From UMGS1883 sp045636425 (GTDB taxonomy: Bacteria > Bacillota > Clostridia > UMGS1883), in assembly GCA_045636425.1 (NCBI GenBank), contig JAZTXM010000013.1, forward strand, positions 62,001 through 126,000: a DNA stretch of 64,000 bases, read 5' to 3'. Positions 1-8,895 of this stretch are shown here, one piece after another. The notes beneath the pieces are model-generated. The model was not told where the DNA came from, made no database searches, and saw only the letters and a program-made list of their open reading frames with translations. The stretch's first letter is position 1, and each line of letters opens with the position of its first letter. Position numbers and translations under genes: made by a program.

Positions 1-1
1 A

Positions 2-451
2 GCGGTAAGCTTTATTGACCCCTGCGGAGAGGAGCACATAATAACAGGCGATGAAATGGAGTTTTCTTACAGAAGCAGTGTTCTTTCAAATATGGACTGC
101 ATAATTACAGGGGCCACGATTAAGCTCAAAAAGGGAGATATAAAAGAAATTGAGGCAAGAATGAGTGAGCTTAATGCAAAAAGGAGAGAAAAACAACCGC
201 TTGAATTTCCGAGTGCGGGCAGCACGTTTAAGCGTCCTGCAGGATACTTTGCAGGAGCATTGATAGAGGAAGCGGGTCTTAAAGGAAGGCGCGTTGGCGG
301 TGCGCAAGTCAGCGAAAAGCACGCAGGTTTTATAATCAATACTGGCAGTGCTAAAACATCTGATATTTGCGAGCTCATAAATATCGTTAAGGAAGAAGTT
401 TATAAAAAGCACAATGTTGTTTTGGAAACCGAAGTCAAGTTTTGGGGCTAA
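2..451 (+). CDS. murB: UDP-N-acetylenolpyruvoylglucosamine reductase, C-terminal part
   Basis: This is the C-terminal part of MurB, the flavoenzyme that reduces UDP-GlcNAc-enolpyruvate to UDP-MurNAc in cytoplasmic peptidoglycan precursor synthesis. The frame is open to the left window edge, so the FAD-binding N-terminus lies outside. Visible family signatures are EFSYRSS near the left edge, the block SAGSTFKRP, then YFAGALIEEAGLKG and VSEKHAGFIIN, the substrate-binding C-terminal domain. rapZ follows within 20 bases on the same strand, and the murB-rapZ-whiA order is the usual Firmicutes arrangement. Identification is firm; only the start is missing. Confidence 0.93.
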   Translation, partial: AVSFIDPCGEEHIITGDEMEFSYRSSVLSNMDCIITGATIKLKKGDIKEIEARMSELNAKRREKQPLEFPSAGSTFKRPAGYFAGALIEEAGLKGRRVGGAQVSEKHAGFIINTGSAKTSDICELINIVKEEVYKKHNVVLETEVKFWG

Positions 452-469
452 GCTAAAGGGGTGAATGTT

Positions 470-1327
470 TTGAGATTTGTCATTATTACAGGAATGAGCG
501 GTGCAGGAAAAACACAGGTAATGCATTCTTTAGAGGATATGGGATATTACTGTATTGATAATATGCCCGTTGCATTTTTGCTTCCATTTGCAAAGATGTG
601 TAATGAACAAAGTGAAAAATTTGAGAACGTGGCTGTGGTTGTTGATATCCGCGGCGGTGATGCCTTGCTTGAAATAGATACAGCGTTAGAATCTTTTGTA
701 GAGAATAACATAAATTACGAGATTCTTTTCCTTGAAGCTAACGAAAGTGTAATTGTGAAAAGATATAAAGAAACAAGAAGAAAACATCCGCTTTCCCCTG
801 AGGGAAGTATTGAAGAGGGGATACTTCTTGAACGAGATAAGCTTTCTTTTCTCCGCGGACATGCAACCCATATAATTGACACGTCTCCGCTTCTTACAAG
901 AGAACTTAAGCAAATGATTCGCGATATTTTCGGAAATGAAGAAAATAGTGACTATTTTATGGTACAGGTTCAATCTTTCGGGTTTAAGTATGGTATTCCG
1001 AGAGATGCTGACTTGGTTTTTGATGTGCGTTTTTTACCGAACCCTTTTTATGTTCCTGAGCTTAAAGCTCATAACGGAACTGAAAAGGAAGTTTCAGATT
1101 TTGTTATGAATTATAAACAAACGCAGGAATTTTTGACAAAGCTTGAAGATATGCTTAAAATGCTCATTCCGCATTATGTTGAAGAAGGAAAAACTGAACT
1201 TGTTATAGGAATCGGTTGTACGGGCGGAAAGCACAGAAGCGTTACCATAGCTGAGAAAACGTCAGAATTTTTGAAGAGATGTAATGTAAAGACTGTTGTA
1301 AGACACAGGGATATTCAAAGGGATTGA
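470..1327 (+). CDS. rapZ: RapZ/YvcJ nucleotide-binding protein
   Basis: RapZ-family P-loop protein. In enterobacteria the family is an RNase adapter controlling amino-sugar synthesis; in Firmicutes the role is less clear. The Walker A motif GMSGAGKT sits at residues 8-15, and the C-terminal domain has the conserved GCTGGKHRSV and RHRDI blocks. I place the start at the TTG at 470, which gives the family-typical MRFVIITGMSG, because AAAGGGG ends about 9 bases upstream; a GTG at 461 lies inside that ribosome-binding site. The stop overlaps the beginning of the whiA reading region. The yvcK gene that often lies between rapZ and whiA is absent here. Confidence 0.92.
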   Translation: MRFVIITGMSGAGKTQVMHSLEDMGYYCIDNMPVAFLLPFAKMCNEQSEKFENVAVVVDIRGGDALLEIDTALESFVENNINYEILFLEANESVIVKRYKETRRKHPLSPEGSIEEGILLERDKLSFLRGHATHIIDTSPLLTRELKQMIRDIFGNEENSDYFMVQVQSFGFKYGIPRDADLVFDVRFLPNPFYVPELKAHNGTEKEVSDFVMNYKQTQEFLTKLEDMLKMLIPHYVEEGKTELVIGIGCTGGKHRSVTIAEKTSEFLKRCNVKTVVRHRDIQRD

Positions 1328-1332
1328 GTTTT

Positions 1333-2220
1333 ATGAGCCGTAAGACATTTTCGCAAGAAGTGAAAGATGAATTATGCGAAGTTAAGGTAAATGAAAGCGA
1401 AGCAGTAGCAGAGCTTGCAGCTATGATTCTTTTCGGGGAAAACGCCGAGGATGAAAAGATGTGTTTTAAAACCGATAAAGCAAATACTGCCGCTCGCATA
1501 CAATATATAATAAAGCGGGCTACGGCTTTGGAAGTAGCAATTGATGTTATAAAAGGCAAAAAAAATTATTCGGTAGAAATAAACAAGACCATCGCAGAGA
1601 AGTCAGGCGTTTTCTTTACTGATGAGGGCGAGATTGAATTTGATGAGGATGTCTGCGAGGAGGATAGCTCAAAAAGAGCTTTTTTAAGGGGCGCTTTTGT
1701 AATCAGCGGCACTATCACTGATCCTCTCAAGGGCTATTCTTGCGAACTTATTACCTATAATGAAAATATGTCATACCTTGCTGCTGAATTGCTTGAAAAT
1801 TTTAATATTAAGGCAAACACGGTTAAAAGAAATAACTATTTTGTCACTTATTTAAAGGACAAAGAATCAGTTAGTGATTTTCTAAATATTGTCGGTGCAC
1901 ATAAGCTTATGATGGAGCTGATGATGACCCAAATAGAAAAGGATATTAACAATCGTAATAATCGTGCATCAAACTGTAAGGCAGCAAATCTTGACAAGGC
2001 AATAACCGCATCGGCAAACCAGTGCAGTGCAATATTAAAATTACAAAAACTCCCTATCTGGGACACAATTGATGAAGAAACAAAACAGCTTGCACAGCTA
2101 AGACTTGAATTTTTTGATCTTCCTTTAGCGGGAATAGGCGAAAAAATGTCGCCGAAAATGACAAAAAGCAGCGTTAATCGCAGATTAAATAAGCTTATGG
2201 AATTGGCAAATACTAAATAG
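1333..2220 (+). CDS. whiA: DNA-binding protein WhiA
   Basis: WhiA combines a degenerate LAGLIDADG homing-endonuclease fold with a C-terminal helix-turn-helix and affects cell division and chromosome segregation in Firmicutes. The sequence starts SRKTFSQEVKDELCE, has the central LRGAFVISGTITDP block and ends with the HTH LAGIGEKMSPKMTKSSVNRR. The ATG at 1333 is preferred because AAAGGG lies about 10 bases upstream; an in-frame TTG at 1324 overlaps the end of rapZ. It is the third gene of the murB-rapZ-whiA run, with dnaE 17 bases downstream. Length is normal for the family. Confidence 0.93.
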   Translation: MSRKTFSQEVKDELCEVKVNESEAVAELAAMILFGENAEDEKMCFKTDKANTAARIQYIIKRATALEVAIDVIKGKKNYSVEINKTIAEKSGVFFTDEGEIEFDEDVCEEDSSKRAFLRGAFVISGTITDPLKGYSCELITYNENMSYLAAELLENFNIKANTVKRNNYFVTYLKDKESVSDFLNIVGAHKLMMELMMTQIEKDINNRNNRASNCKAANLDKAITASANQCSAILKLQKLPIWDTIDEETKQLAQLRLEFFDLPLAGIGEKMSPKMTKSSVNRRLNKLMELANTK

Positions 2221-2237
2221 CCATTGGAGGATATCAT

Positions 2238-5200
2238 ATGTTTACGCATTTACACGTACATAGTGAATATAGCTTATTGGACGGAATGAGCAGAATTAAG
2301 GAATTACCTAAGCGAGCAAAGGAGCTTGGGCAAACTTCGATTGCACTTACAGACCACGGAGTTATGTATGGTGTCGTTGATTTTTACAAGGCGTGTGTAG
2401 CGGAGGGAATAAAACCTATCATAGGTTGTGAGGTATATACAACAAAAGACCGTCTTGATAAAAGCGGAGGCAGGGGAGAAAACGAAACAAATCATCTGCT
2501 CTTACTATGCACAAGCACAGAGGGATACAACAACCTGATTCAGATTGTTTCTGCGGGATTTGTAGACGGTTTTTACTACAAACCGCGAGTTGACATGGAA
2601 ATTTTGAAAAAGTATAAGGGCGGATTAATCGCTCTTTCCGCATGCTTGGCAGGAGAGATTCCCAAAGCGCTGCTGAATGGAGAATATGACCGTGCCAAAG
2701 AGGTTGTTTTAGAATACAAGGAGCTTTTTGACGAATTTTATCTGGAAATCCAGGATCACGGAATCGAAGAACAAAAAAAGGTAAATCCACTTATTGTTAA
2801 GCTTGCAAAAGAAACGAATACACCCCTTGTTGCAACAAATGATGTTCATTATATAGAGCAAAAGGATGCAAAGTTTCAAGATGTTCTTCTTTGCATACAA
2901 ACAGGGAAAACGCTGGACGAAGAAAACCGTATGCGTTTTGAAACCGAGGAGTTTTATTTAAAAAGCGAAGATGAAATGCGTGAGCTTTTTAAATACGCTC
3001 CGGAAGCAATCGATAACAGCGGTATAATAGCTGAGAAATGTAATTTTGAATTTAAATTTGGCGAAAGGCATCTTCCGTCCTACGCTGTCCCTGACGGAAT
3101 GGAACCTTACGAATATCTTAAGAGTCTGTGCCTTAAAGGTATGGAAATGAGGTATGGTAATCCGGGAAGCGAGCTTTTTGAAAGGCTCAACTATGAGCTT
3201 GATGTAATTTCCCAAATGGGTTTTGTAGATTATTTCCTGATTGTTTGGGATTTCATTAACTACGCAAAAAGCAATTCGATTCCTGTTGGGCCGGGCAGAG
3301 GAAGTGCCGCGGGAAGCATCGTATCATATGCTTTGGGTATAACTGATATAGAGCCGACAAAATACAACCTCATTTTTGAAAGATTTTTAAATCCCGAAAG
3401 GGTAAGTATGCCTGATATAGATATTGACTTTTGCCCTAAACGAAGGGGAGAGGTTATAAATTATGTTATACAAAAATATGGTGCTGACAATGTAAGCCAG
3501 ATTGGAACTTTCGGAACTATGAAAGCAAGAGGGGCGATCAGGGACTGCGGAAGAGTGCTTGGCATGCCCTACGGAGACGTTGATGCAGTTGCAAAAATGG
3601 TTCCCATGGATTTAGGTATGACTATAGAGCTTGCCCTGGAAAACCCAAAATTAAAGCAAGCGTACGAATCCTCAAATGAAATCAAGAACCTGATTGACAC
3701 GGCAAAAGCAGTGGAGGGACTTCCCAGAAACATAGGAACACATGCAGCAGGCGTTGTTATTGCAGGAAATAAGGTGTCAAGCTATGTACCTATACAGAGA
3801 AGCGAAGATATTATTTCGACGCAGTATACAAAAGATACAGTCGAAGAACTTGGGCTCCTTAAGATGGACTTCCTCGGACTTAGAAATCTTACGGTAATCG
3901 AAGATACCATCAGTATCGCAAAATCAATGGGGATTGATATCGATATTAATAATATTGACTATAATGTTCCCGAGGTTTATCAAATGATTTCAGAAGGGGA
4001 CACGGACGGGGTATTCCAGCTTGAAAGCGGCGGTATGCGAGCGTTTATGAAACGCCTTGAGCCAAGAAATATCGAAGACATAACGGCGGGTATCGCACTT
4101 TACCGACCCGGCCCCATGGACTTCATACCCGCATATATCAAAAATAAAATGAATCCTGAAAACATCACATATAAACACCCTCTTTTAAAGGAAATTCTTG
4201 AAATGACATATGGGTGTATAGTATACCAGGAGCAGGTTATGCAAATAGTACGTACCCTTGCCGGCTTTTCAATGGGGCGTGCTGATGAAGTACGCAGAGC
4301 TATGAGCAAAAAGAAAGCAAAGGAGATGCAGAAAGCCCGTCAGAGCTTCATATACGGAGAAGATAATGAGGACGGAAGCGTGCGTTATATGGGCTGTGTA
4401 CGTAACGGAATAGATGAACAAACCGCTCAAAAAATATGGGACGATATGGACGCCTTTGCTCAATATGCATTCAATAAAAGTCATGCGGCGGCATATTCGT
4501 TTGTAACATATCAGACAGCCTACCTTAAATGTCTTTACCCTGCTCAGTTTATGGCATCGCTTATTTCCAGTGTTATGGATAATGCAAATAAAGTTGCTTC
4601 ATACATAAATAATTGCACTCAAAAAGGCATAAAGATTCTGCCTCCGGATATAAATAAAAGTATGGCTGACTTTTCCGTTGAAGATAATAATATCAGGTTC
4701 GGGCTTACCACCATAAAAAATGTTGGTGATGCCTTTGTACGAAAATGCGTTAAGAACAGAGAAACTAACGGTAAATTTAAAAGTGTACGCGATTTTGTAT
4801 CCCGAATGATCAACGACCTTAACAAGAGAAGCGTTGAATGTCTTATTAAGAGTGGTGCGTTTGATTCACTTGCAGGAAGCAGGGCTCAGAAGCTCGAAAT
4901 ATTTGATGAAATCATTGATTCGGAAGCAAGGGCGGGAAAAAACAATATAGAAGGACAGTTCTCCTTCTTTGCTGATGAAAGCAGTAAGGATGATGTTTTC
5001 CCGGAGAATGTTCATGAATATTCCAAGAGAGAACTTTTAAACATGGAAAAAGAAGTTGCCGGTATTTATCTTTCCGGCCACCCTCTTGATGATTACCGTG
5101 AAGATTTAGAAAAAATGAACTATCCTCACATTTCCGAAATTATTGATGAGCCACATAGCTCCGGTTACTTTGATGGAAGTGAAGTTTCCCTTGTAGGCAT

Positions 5201-5636
5201 CATATCTGTACGTCGTGAAAAGCTTACACGTTCAAATACAAACATGGCGTTTATTACGCTTGAGGATTTTACGGGAAGCATTGAAACAATTGTGTTTCCA
5301 AAAGTATTGACCCGACTGGATTCGATTCTTATTGAAAATTCAATCGTACTGCTTCGCGGCAGACTTGACATCAAAGAAGACGAAGGTGTAAAGCTTATAG
5401 TAGATTCTGCTACTCCATTCACAGGTGCATCAGATTCCCTTGTAATCAGCCTTAGTGATGAAATGCTTTTGAAACTTGAGCAGTTAAAACCAATTCTTCA
5501 GAAGTATCCGGGAAGCACCCCTGTTGCAATTGAGAGCAGTTACGGTTTAATTAGCCTTAACGGAGTTTATGTTAATGCCGTAGATGAGCTCAGGGAAAAA
5601 CTTAATTCATTATTTTCTGAGAGAATAGTGAAATAA
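2238..5636 (+). CDS. dnaE: DNA polymerase III alpha subunit DnaE
   Basis: Replicative C-family DNA polymerase of 1132 residues. The N-terminal PHP domain begins HLHVHSEYSLLDG. The palm has GPGRGSAAGS near residue 350 and the catalytic aspartates in PDIDIDF near 391. The tau/fingers region shows YQEQVMQI and FNKSHAAAYS, and an OB-fold follows near residue 980 (VSLVGIISVRREK). It lacks the exonuclease insertion of PolC, so it is the DnaE type. The start follows TTGGAGGATATC. The preceding genes lie close on the same strand, suggesting co-transcription from murB. Confidence 0.96.
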   Translation: MFTHLHVHSEYSLLDGMSRIKELPKRAKELGQTSIALTDHGVMYGVVDFYKACVAEGIKPIIGCEVYTTKDRLDKSGGRGENETNHLLLLCTSTEGYNNLIQIVSAGFVDGFYYKPRVDMEILKKYKGGLIALSACLAGEIPKALLNGEYDRAKEVVLEYKELFDEFYLEIQDHGIEEQKKVNPLIVKLAKETNTPLVATNDVHYIEQKDAKFQDVLLCIQTGKTLDEENRMRFETEEFYLKSEDEMRELFKYAPEAIDNSGIIAEKCNFEFKFGERHLPSYAVPDGMEPYEYLKSLCLKGMEMRYGNPGSELFERLNYELDVISQMGFVDYFLIVWDFINYAKSNSIPVGPGRGSAAGSIVSYALGITDIEPTKYNLIFERFLNPERVSMPDIDIDFCPKRRGEVINYVIQKYGADNVSQIGTFGTMKARGAIRDCGRVLGMPYGDVDAVAKMVPMDLGMTIELALENPKLKQAYESSNEIKNLIDTAKAVEGLPRNIGTHAAGVVIAGNKVSSYVPIQRSEDIISTQYTKDTVEELGLLKMDFLGLRNLTVIEDTISIAKSMGIDIDINNIDYNVPEVYQMISEGDTDGVFQLESGGMRAFMKRLEPRNIEDITAGIALYRPGPMDFIPAYIKNKMNPENITYKHPLLKEILEMTYGCIVYQEQVMQIVRTLAGFSMGRADEVRRAMSKKKAKEMQKARQSFIYGEDNEDGSVRYMGCVRNGIDEQTAQKIWDDMDAFAQYAFNKSHAAAYSFVTYQTAYLKCLYPAQFMASLISSVMDNANKVASYINNCTQKGIKILPPDINKSMADFSVEDNNIRFGLTTIKNVGDAFVRKCVKNRETNGKFKSVRDFVSRMINDLNKRSVECLIKSGAFDSLAGSRAQKLEIFDEIIDSEARAGKNNIEGQFSFFADESSKDDVFPENVHEYSKRELLNMEKEVAGIYLSGHPLDDYREDLEKMNYPHISEIIDEPHSSGYFDGSEVSLVGIISVRREKLTRSNTNMAFITLEDFTGSIETIVFPKVLTRLDSILIENSIVLLRGRLDIKEDEGVKLIVDSATPFTGASDSLVISLSDEMLLKLEQLKPILQKYPGSTPVAIESSYGLISLNGVYVNAVDELREKLNSLFSERIVK

Positions 5637-5640
5637 TTGC

Positions 5641-5669
5641 TTGCAAAAAGCAAAAAAATGGTGTATTAT
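5641..5669 (+). promoter_or_regulatory. Sigma-A promoter for the small DUF2007-like gene
   Basis: TTGCAA and TATTAT are separated by 17 bases, directly after the dnaE stop and about 50 bases before the start at 5720. Confidence 0.6.
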
Positions 5670-5719
5670 ATCTAAGATGTAATTAGCTGAAAGAGAGTAA
5701 TCTGAAAGGAAATATTCTT

Positions 5720-5908
5720 ATGTGGACTACAGTTTATATGACTCAGAGTATTGAAAATGCCAGAGTTGTTCGCGAAAAAATCGAAAAGAATGACATTATT
5801 GTGATGTTCCGCTTGATACGTCCCACAGATAACATCGGGGAGGATTGCTTTGAAATTCTTGTTCCCGATGCAGAATTAAAAGATGCATTGGATATTATCA
5901 TTGACTGA
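5720..5908 (+). CDS. Small DUF2007-like protein
   Basis: A 62-residue cytoplasmic protein beginning MWTTVYMTQSIENARVV. The layout (beta strand, helix, 'D..I.V.FRL', then 'FEILVPDAELKDALDII') resembles the DUF2007/putative signal-transducing fold, a ferredoxin-like small domain. The start follows GAAAGGAAATATTCTT. It has its own promoter upstream and a terminator hairpin immediately downstream, so it is a monocistronic unit between dnaE and trkA. The specific function is unknown; the family assignment rests on pattern resemblance only. Confidence 0.6.
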   Translation: MWTTVYMTQSIENARVVREKIEKNDIIVMFRLIRPTDNIGEDCFEILVPDAELKDALDIIID

Positions 5909-5917
5909 TTCAAAATT

Positions 5918-5947
5918 ACAAAAACGCCTATTATAGGGCGTTTTTGT
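5918..5947 (+). terminator. Rho-independent terminator
   Basis: Stem ACAAAAACGCC pairs with GGCGTTTTTGT around a short AT-rich loop. It follows the stop at 5908. Confidence 0.8.
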
Positions 5948-5997
5948 GATTTTAAGTGTATGATTAAGGTATTAAGACAAATGCTTTGATTATACAC

Positions 5998-6026
5998 TTG
6001 AAATCATTGTTTATATTTGGTATAAT
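5998..6026 (+). promoter_or_regulatory. Sigma-A promoter for trkA-trkH
   Basis: TTGAAA, a 17-base spacer and a perfect TATAAT. It lies inside the longest possible open frame of trkA, which shows that translation must start downstream, at 6049. Confidence 0.8.
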
Positions 6027-6048
6027 AAATCTCAAAGAAGGTGACTTA

Positions 6049-7413
6049 ATGAATATAACAGTAGTTGGTTGCGGAAAAATCGGACAAAAAATTATCGAAA
6101 GATTATGCTCGGAAAATGAATATAATATAACAGTAGTGGATTTAAGACATCACATTGTTGATGCGGTTGTCAATAAATATGATGTGCTGGGAGTTGTCGG
6201 TGACTGTATAAATGCCGAGATACTTGAGGAAGCAGATGTCAGAAATTCTGACATACTTATTGCGGCAACAGGTAGCGATGAAATAAACTTTACAACTTGT
6301 CTTCTGGCAAAAAAATTAGGCAACTGTCAGACTATTGCAAGAATAAGAAAACCGGAATACAGAAAAACCATAAATCTCTTTAAAGATGATTTGGGGCTTG
6401 AGATGGTTATTAACGCCAATATGTCAGCAGCAAATGAGATGGCTCGTATTCTGAAATTTCCAAGTGCTATTCAAATAGACACTTTTGCAAAGGGAAGGGT
6501 TGAAATTTTAAAATTCAGAATTCCCGAAGATTCACTCTTGTGCGACTTAAGACTTGCCGAATTTGGAAGCAAACTCTCGTGCGATGTGCTTATATGCGGT
6601 GTTGAAAGGGGCGAAGAAGCCTTTATTCCCGGAGGTGACTTTGTCTTAAAACAAGGTGATGTTGTCAGTGTAGTAGGAACTTTCAGTAACTATTCTGCCT
6701 TTTTTAGGAAGATTGGGATTAAAACCGGCAGAATTAAAGATGTAATCATTATAGGCGGAGGATATACAGGCTATTATCTTGCCGATAAGCTTATTAGCTT
6801 TGGAATAAAGGTTAAAATTATAGAAAAGGATTTCGCAAGATGCGAAAAATTATCTATTCTTTTACCTAAAGCCACTATAATTAACGGAGACGGAACCGAT
6901 AATGCCTTGCTTGTGGAGGAAGGCATTGAAACCGCCGATGCTGTTGTTGCATTAACAAATATCGATGAAGAAAATATTTTGCTTTCACTTTTTGCAAGGA
7001 GCAAAACAAAAGGAAAGTTGATAACGAAAATCAACAGAATTGATTATGATGAAGTCATAAAAAAGTTAGAACTGGATTCAATTATTTACCCGAGAAATAT
7101 CACTGCAGAAAACATTCTGCGTTTTGTAAGGGCGAAAAACAACTCCCTGGGGAGCAGTAATGTAGAAACGATACATTTTATTTTGGATGGCAAAGCGGAG
7201 GCTCTTGAATTTAATATCGGTGAAAATTGTCCGCTTGTGGGAACACCCCTTTTTAACCTGAGAATTAAGAACAATATTCTTATTGCCTCAATTAATCGAA
7301 AGGGGAAAATCATTACTCCCAAAGGCCAGGATATAATAGAAGCAGGGGATACAGTGATTGTTGTTACTACAAATAAAGGCTTAAAAGATATTAAGGATAT
7401 TCTGGAAGGTTAA
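6049..7413 (+). CDS. trkA: TrkA potassium-channel regulatory subunit
   Basis: Cytoplasmic NAD(H)-binding regulator of K+ uptake, 454 residues from the ATG at 6049. There are two tandem RCK units, each with a Rossmann dinucleotide-binding glycine motif: VVGCGKIG at the N-terminus and IIGGGYTG near residue 230. Each is followed by a TrkA-C-type beta domain. GAAGGTGACTTA precedes the ATG. A longer frame from 5986 is ruled out by the promoter it would contain. trkH starts 3 bases after the stop, so the two are surely co-transcribed and form the gated transporter together. Confidence 0.93.
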   Translation: MNITVVGCGKIGQKIIERLCSENEYNITVVDLRHHIVDAVVNKYDVLGVVGDCINAEILEEADVRNSDILIAATGSDEINFTTCLLAKKLGNCQTIARIRKPEYRKTINLFKDDLGLEMVINANMSAANEMARILKFPSAIQIDTFAKGRVEILKFRIPEDSLLCDLRLAEFGSKLSCDVLICGVERGEEAFIPGGDFVLKQGDVVSVVGTFSNYSAFFRKIGIKTGRIKDVIIIGGGYTGYYLADKLISFGIKVKIIEKDFARCEKLSILLPKATIINGDGTDNALLVEEGIETADAVVALTNIDEENILLSLFARSKTKGKLITKINRIDYDEVIKKLELDSIIYPRNITAENILRFVRAKNNSLGSSNVETIHFILDGKAEALEFNIGENCPLVGTPLFNLRIKNNILIASINRKGKIITPKGQDIIEAGDTVIVVTTNKGLKDIKDILEG

Positions 7414-7416
7414 ATT

Positions 7417-8853
7417 ATGAATATAAAACGTGTGTTTCATACTTTAGGCGTAGTATTATGTTGTGAGGCTTTTTTAATGATTTTGCCTCTTGTATGCGCC
7501 TTTATATACGGAGAAAAGGAGTATACTTCTTTTCTCATATCTATACTTCTGTGTCTTTTTGCGGGATTGTTACTTGTAGCGTTGAAGTCAAAAAACAGGA
7601 GCATATATTCAAAAGAGGGCTTTATCATTGTGGCACTCAGTTGGATTGTGCTTAGTTTATTCGGATGTATTCCATTTGTAATATCGGGGTATATACCAAA
7701 CTTTGTGCATGCTTTTTTTGAAACCGTGTCAGGGTTTACAACGACGGGTGCGTCAATAATAAGCGATGTCGAAGCACTTCCAAAAAGTTTGCTTTTCTGG
7801 CGTAGTTTTACACATTGGATAGGCGGTATGGGAGTTCTTGTGTTCCTTGTTGCGCTTTTGCCTCTGTCAGGAGGGAGTAATTTATACTTGATGAAGGCTG
7901 AAAGTACAGGACCATCCGTAAGTAAGCTTGTACCAAAAGTTAAATCCAGTGCTAAAATTTTGTACGGTATCTATATTGGTCTCAGTGTAATTATGTTGAT
8001 TCTTCTTTTGCTTGGAGGTATGTCCTTTTTTGATGCCTTGACACATATGTTTGGCACAGCAGGTACGGGCGGCTTTGGAATTATGAACGACAGTATCGGA
8101 GGATATTCTCCATATTTGCAGAACGTGATTACAATTTTTATGATATTATTTGGTATTGATTTTTCTGTCTACTATATAATTCTGTTAAGAAAATTCAAGC
8201 TTTTGCTTCAGTCAAGTGAAGTAAAAACTTATTTGGAAATATTGGCAGTTTCAACTCTTATAATATGTATTAACTGCGTAGATTTATTTGAAAACATTTG
8301 GGTTTCATTAAGACATAGTGCATTTCAGGTTTCCTCCATTATGACAACTACGGGATTTTCTACATGTGACTTTGATAAGTGGCCTGAGTTTTCCAAATCA
8401 ATACTCGTACTCTTGATGTTTATCGGAGCTTGTGCAGGCAGTACGGGCGGCGGAATCAAGGTTTCGAGAATAATGATTTTCCTTAAAAGTATTGCCAAAG
8501 AGGTTGCTATTGCCGCTCATCCTAAACTCACAAAAAAAATTCAAATGGGCGGAAAAAATATAGAACATGAAACTGTACGAAGTGTAAATGTGTTTATGGC
8601 AGCTTATCTTTCGATTTTTGTTGTTTCAATTTTGCTTATAAGCTTTGATAATTTTGATTTTACTACGAATTTTACGTCAGTGGTTGCAACGCTTAACAAC
8701 ATAGGACCCGGCCTTGCTAAAGTAGGTCCAACATCTAACTTTTCGGGATTCTCGGATTTTTCGCTTTTAGTATTATCGTTTGATATGCTGGTTGGCCGTT
8801 TGGAAGTATTTCCGATGTTGGTGCTGTTCTCAAAATATACTTGGAAGAAATAA
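7417..8853 (+). CDS. trkH: TrkH family potassium uptake protein
   Basis: Polytopic membrane K+ translocation subunit of 478 residues with about ten hydrophobic segments. Selectivity-filter-type repeats are visible: TVSGFTTTGAS near residue 106, FGTAGTGGFG near 216, MTTTGFSTCD near 310 and NNIGPGL near 430. IGGMGV and GSTGGGIKVSRI are further TrkH hallmarks. It pairs with the upstream TrkA. The end is marked by a shared bidirectional terminator with the convergent ptsI gene. Confidence 0.93.
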   Translation: MNIKRVFHTLGVVLCCEAFLMILPLVCAFIYGEKEYTSFLISILLCLFAGLLLVALKSKNRSIYSKEGFIIVALSWIVLSLFGCIPFVISGYIPNFVHAFFETVSGFTTTGASIISDVEALPKSLLFWRSFTHWIGGMGVLVFLVALLPLSGGSNLYLMKAESTGPSVSKLVPKVKSSAKILYGIYIGLSVIMLILLLLGGMSFFDALTHMFGTAGTGGFGIMNDSIGGYSPYLQNVITIFMILFGIDFSVYYIILLRKFKLLLQSSEVKTYLEILAVSTLIICINCVDLFENIWVSLRHSAFQVSSIMTTTGFSTCDFDKWPEFSKSILVLLMFIGACAGSTGGGIKVSRIMIFLKSIAKEVAIAAHPKLTKKIQMGGKNIEHETVRSVNVFMAAYLSIFVVSILLISFDNFDFTTNFTSVVATLNNIGPGLAKVGPTSNFSGFSDFSLLVLSFDMLVGRLEVFPMLVLFSKYTWKK

Positions 8854-8855
8854 TA

Positions 8856-8895
8856 AATTATAAAGGATGTAGCAGGCTACATCCTTTATAATTTT
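8856..8895. terminator. Bidirectional terminator between trkH and ptsI
   Basis: A long perfect stem (AAAGGATGTAGC against CTACATCCTTT, extended by AT pairs on both sides) sits between two converging genes and overlaps the last ptsI codons. Confidence 0.85.
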
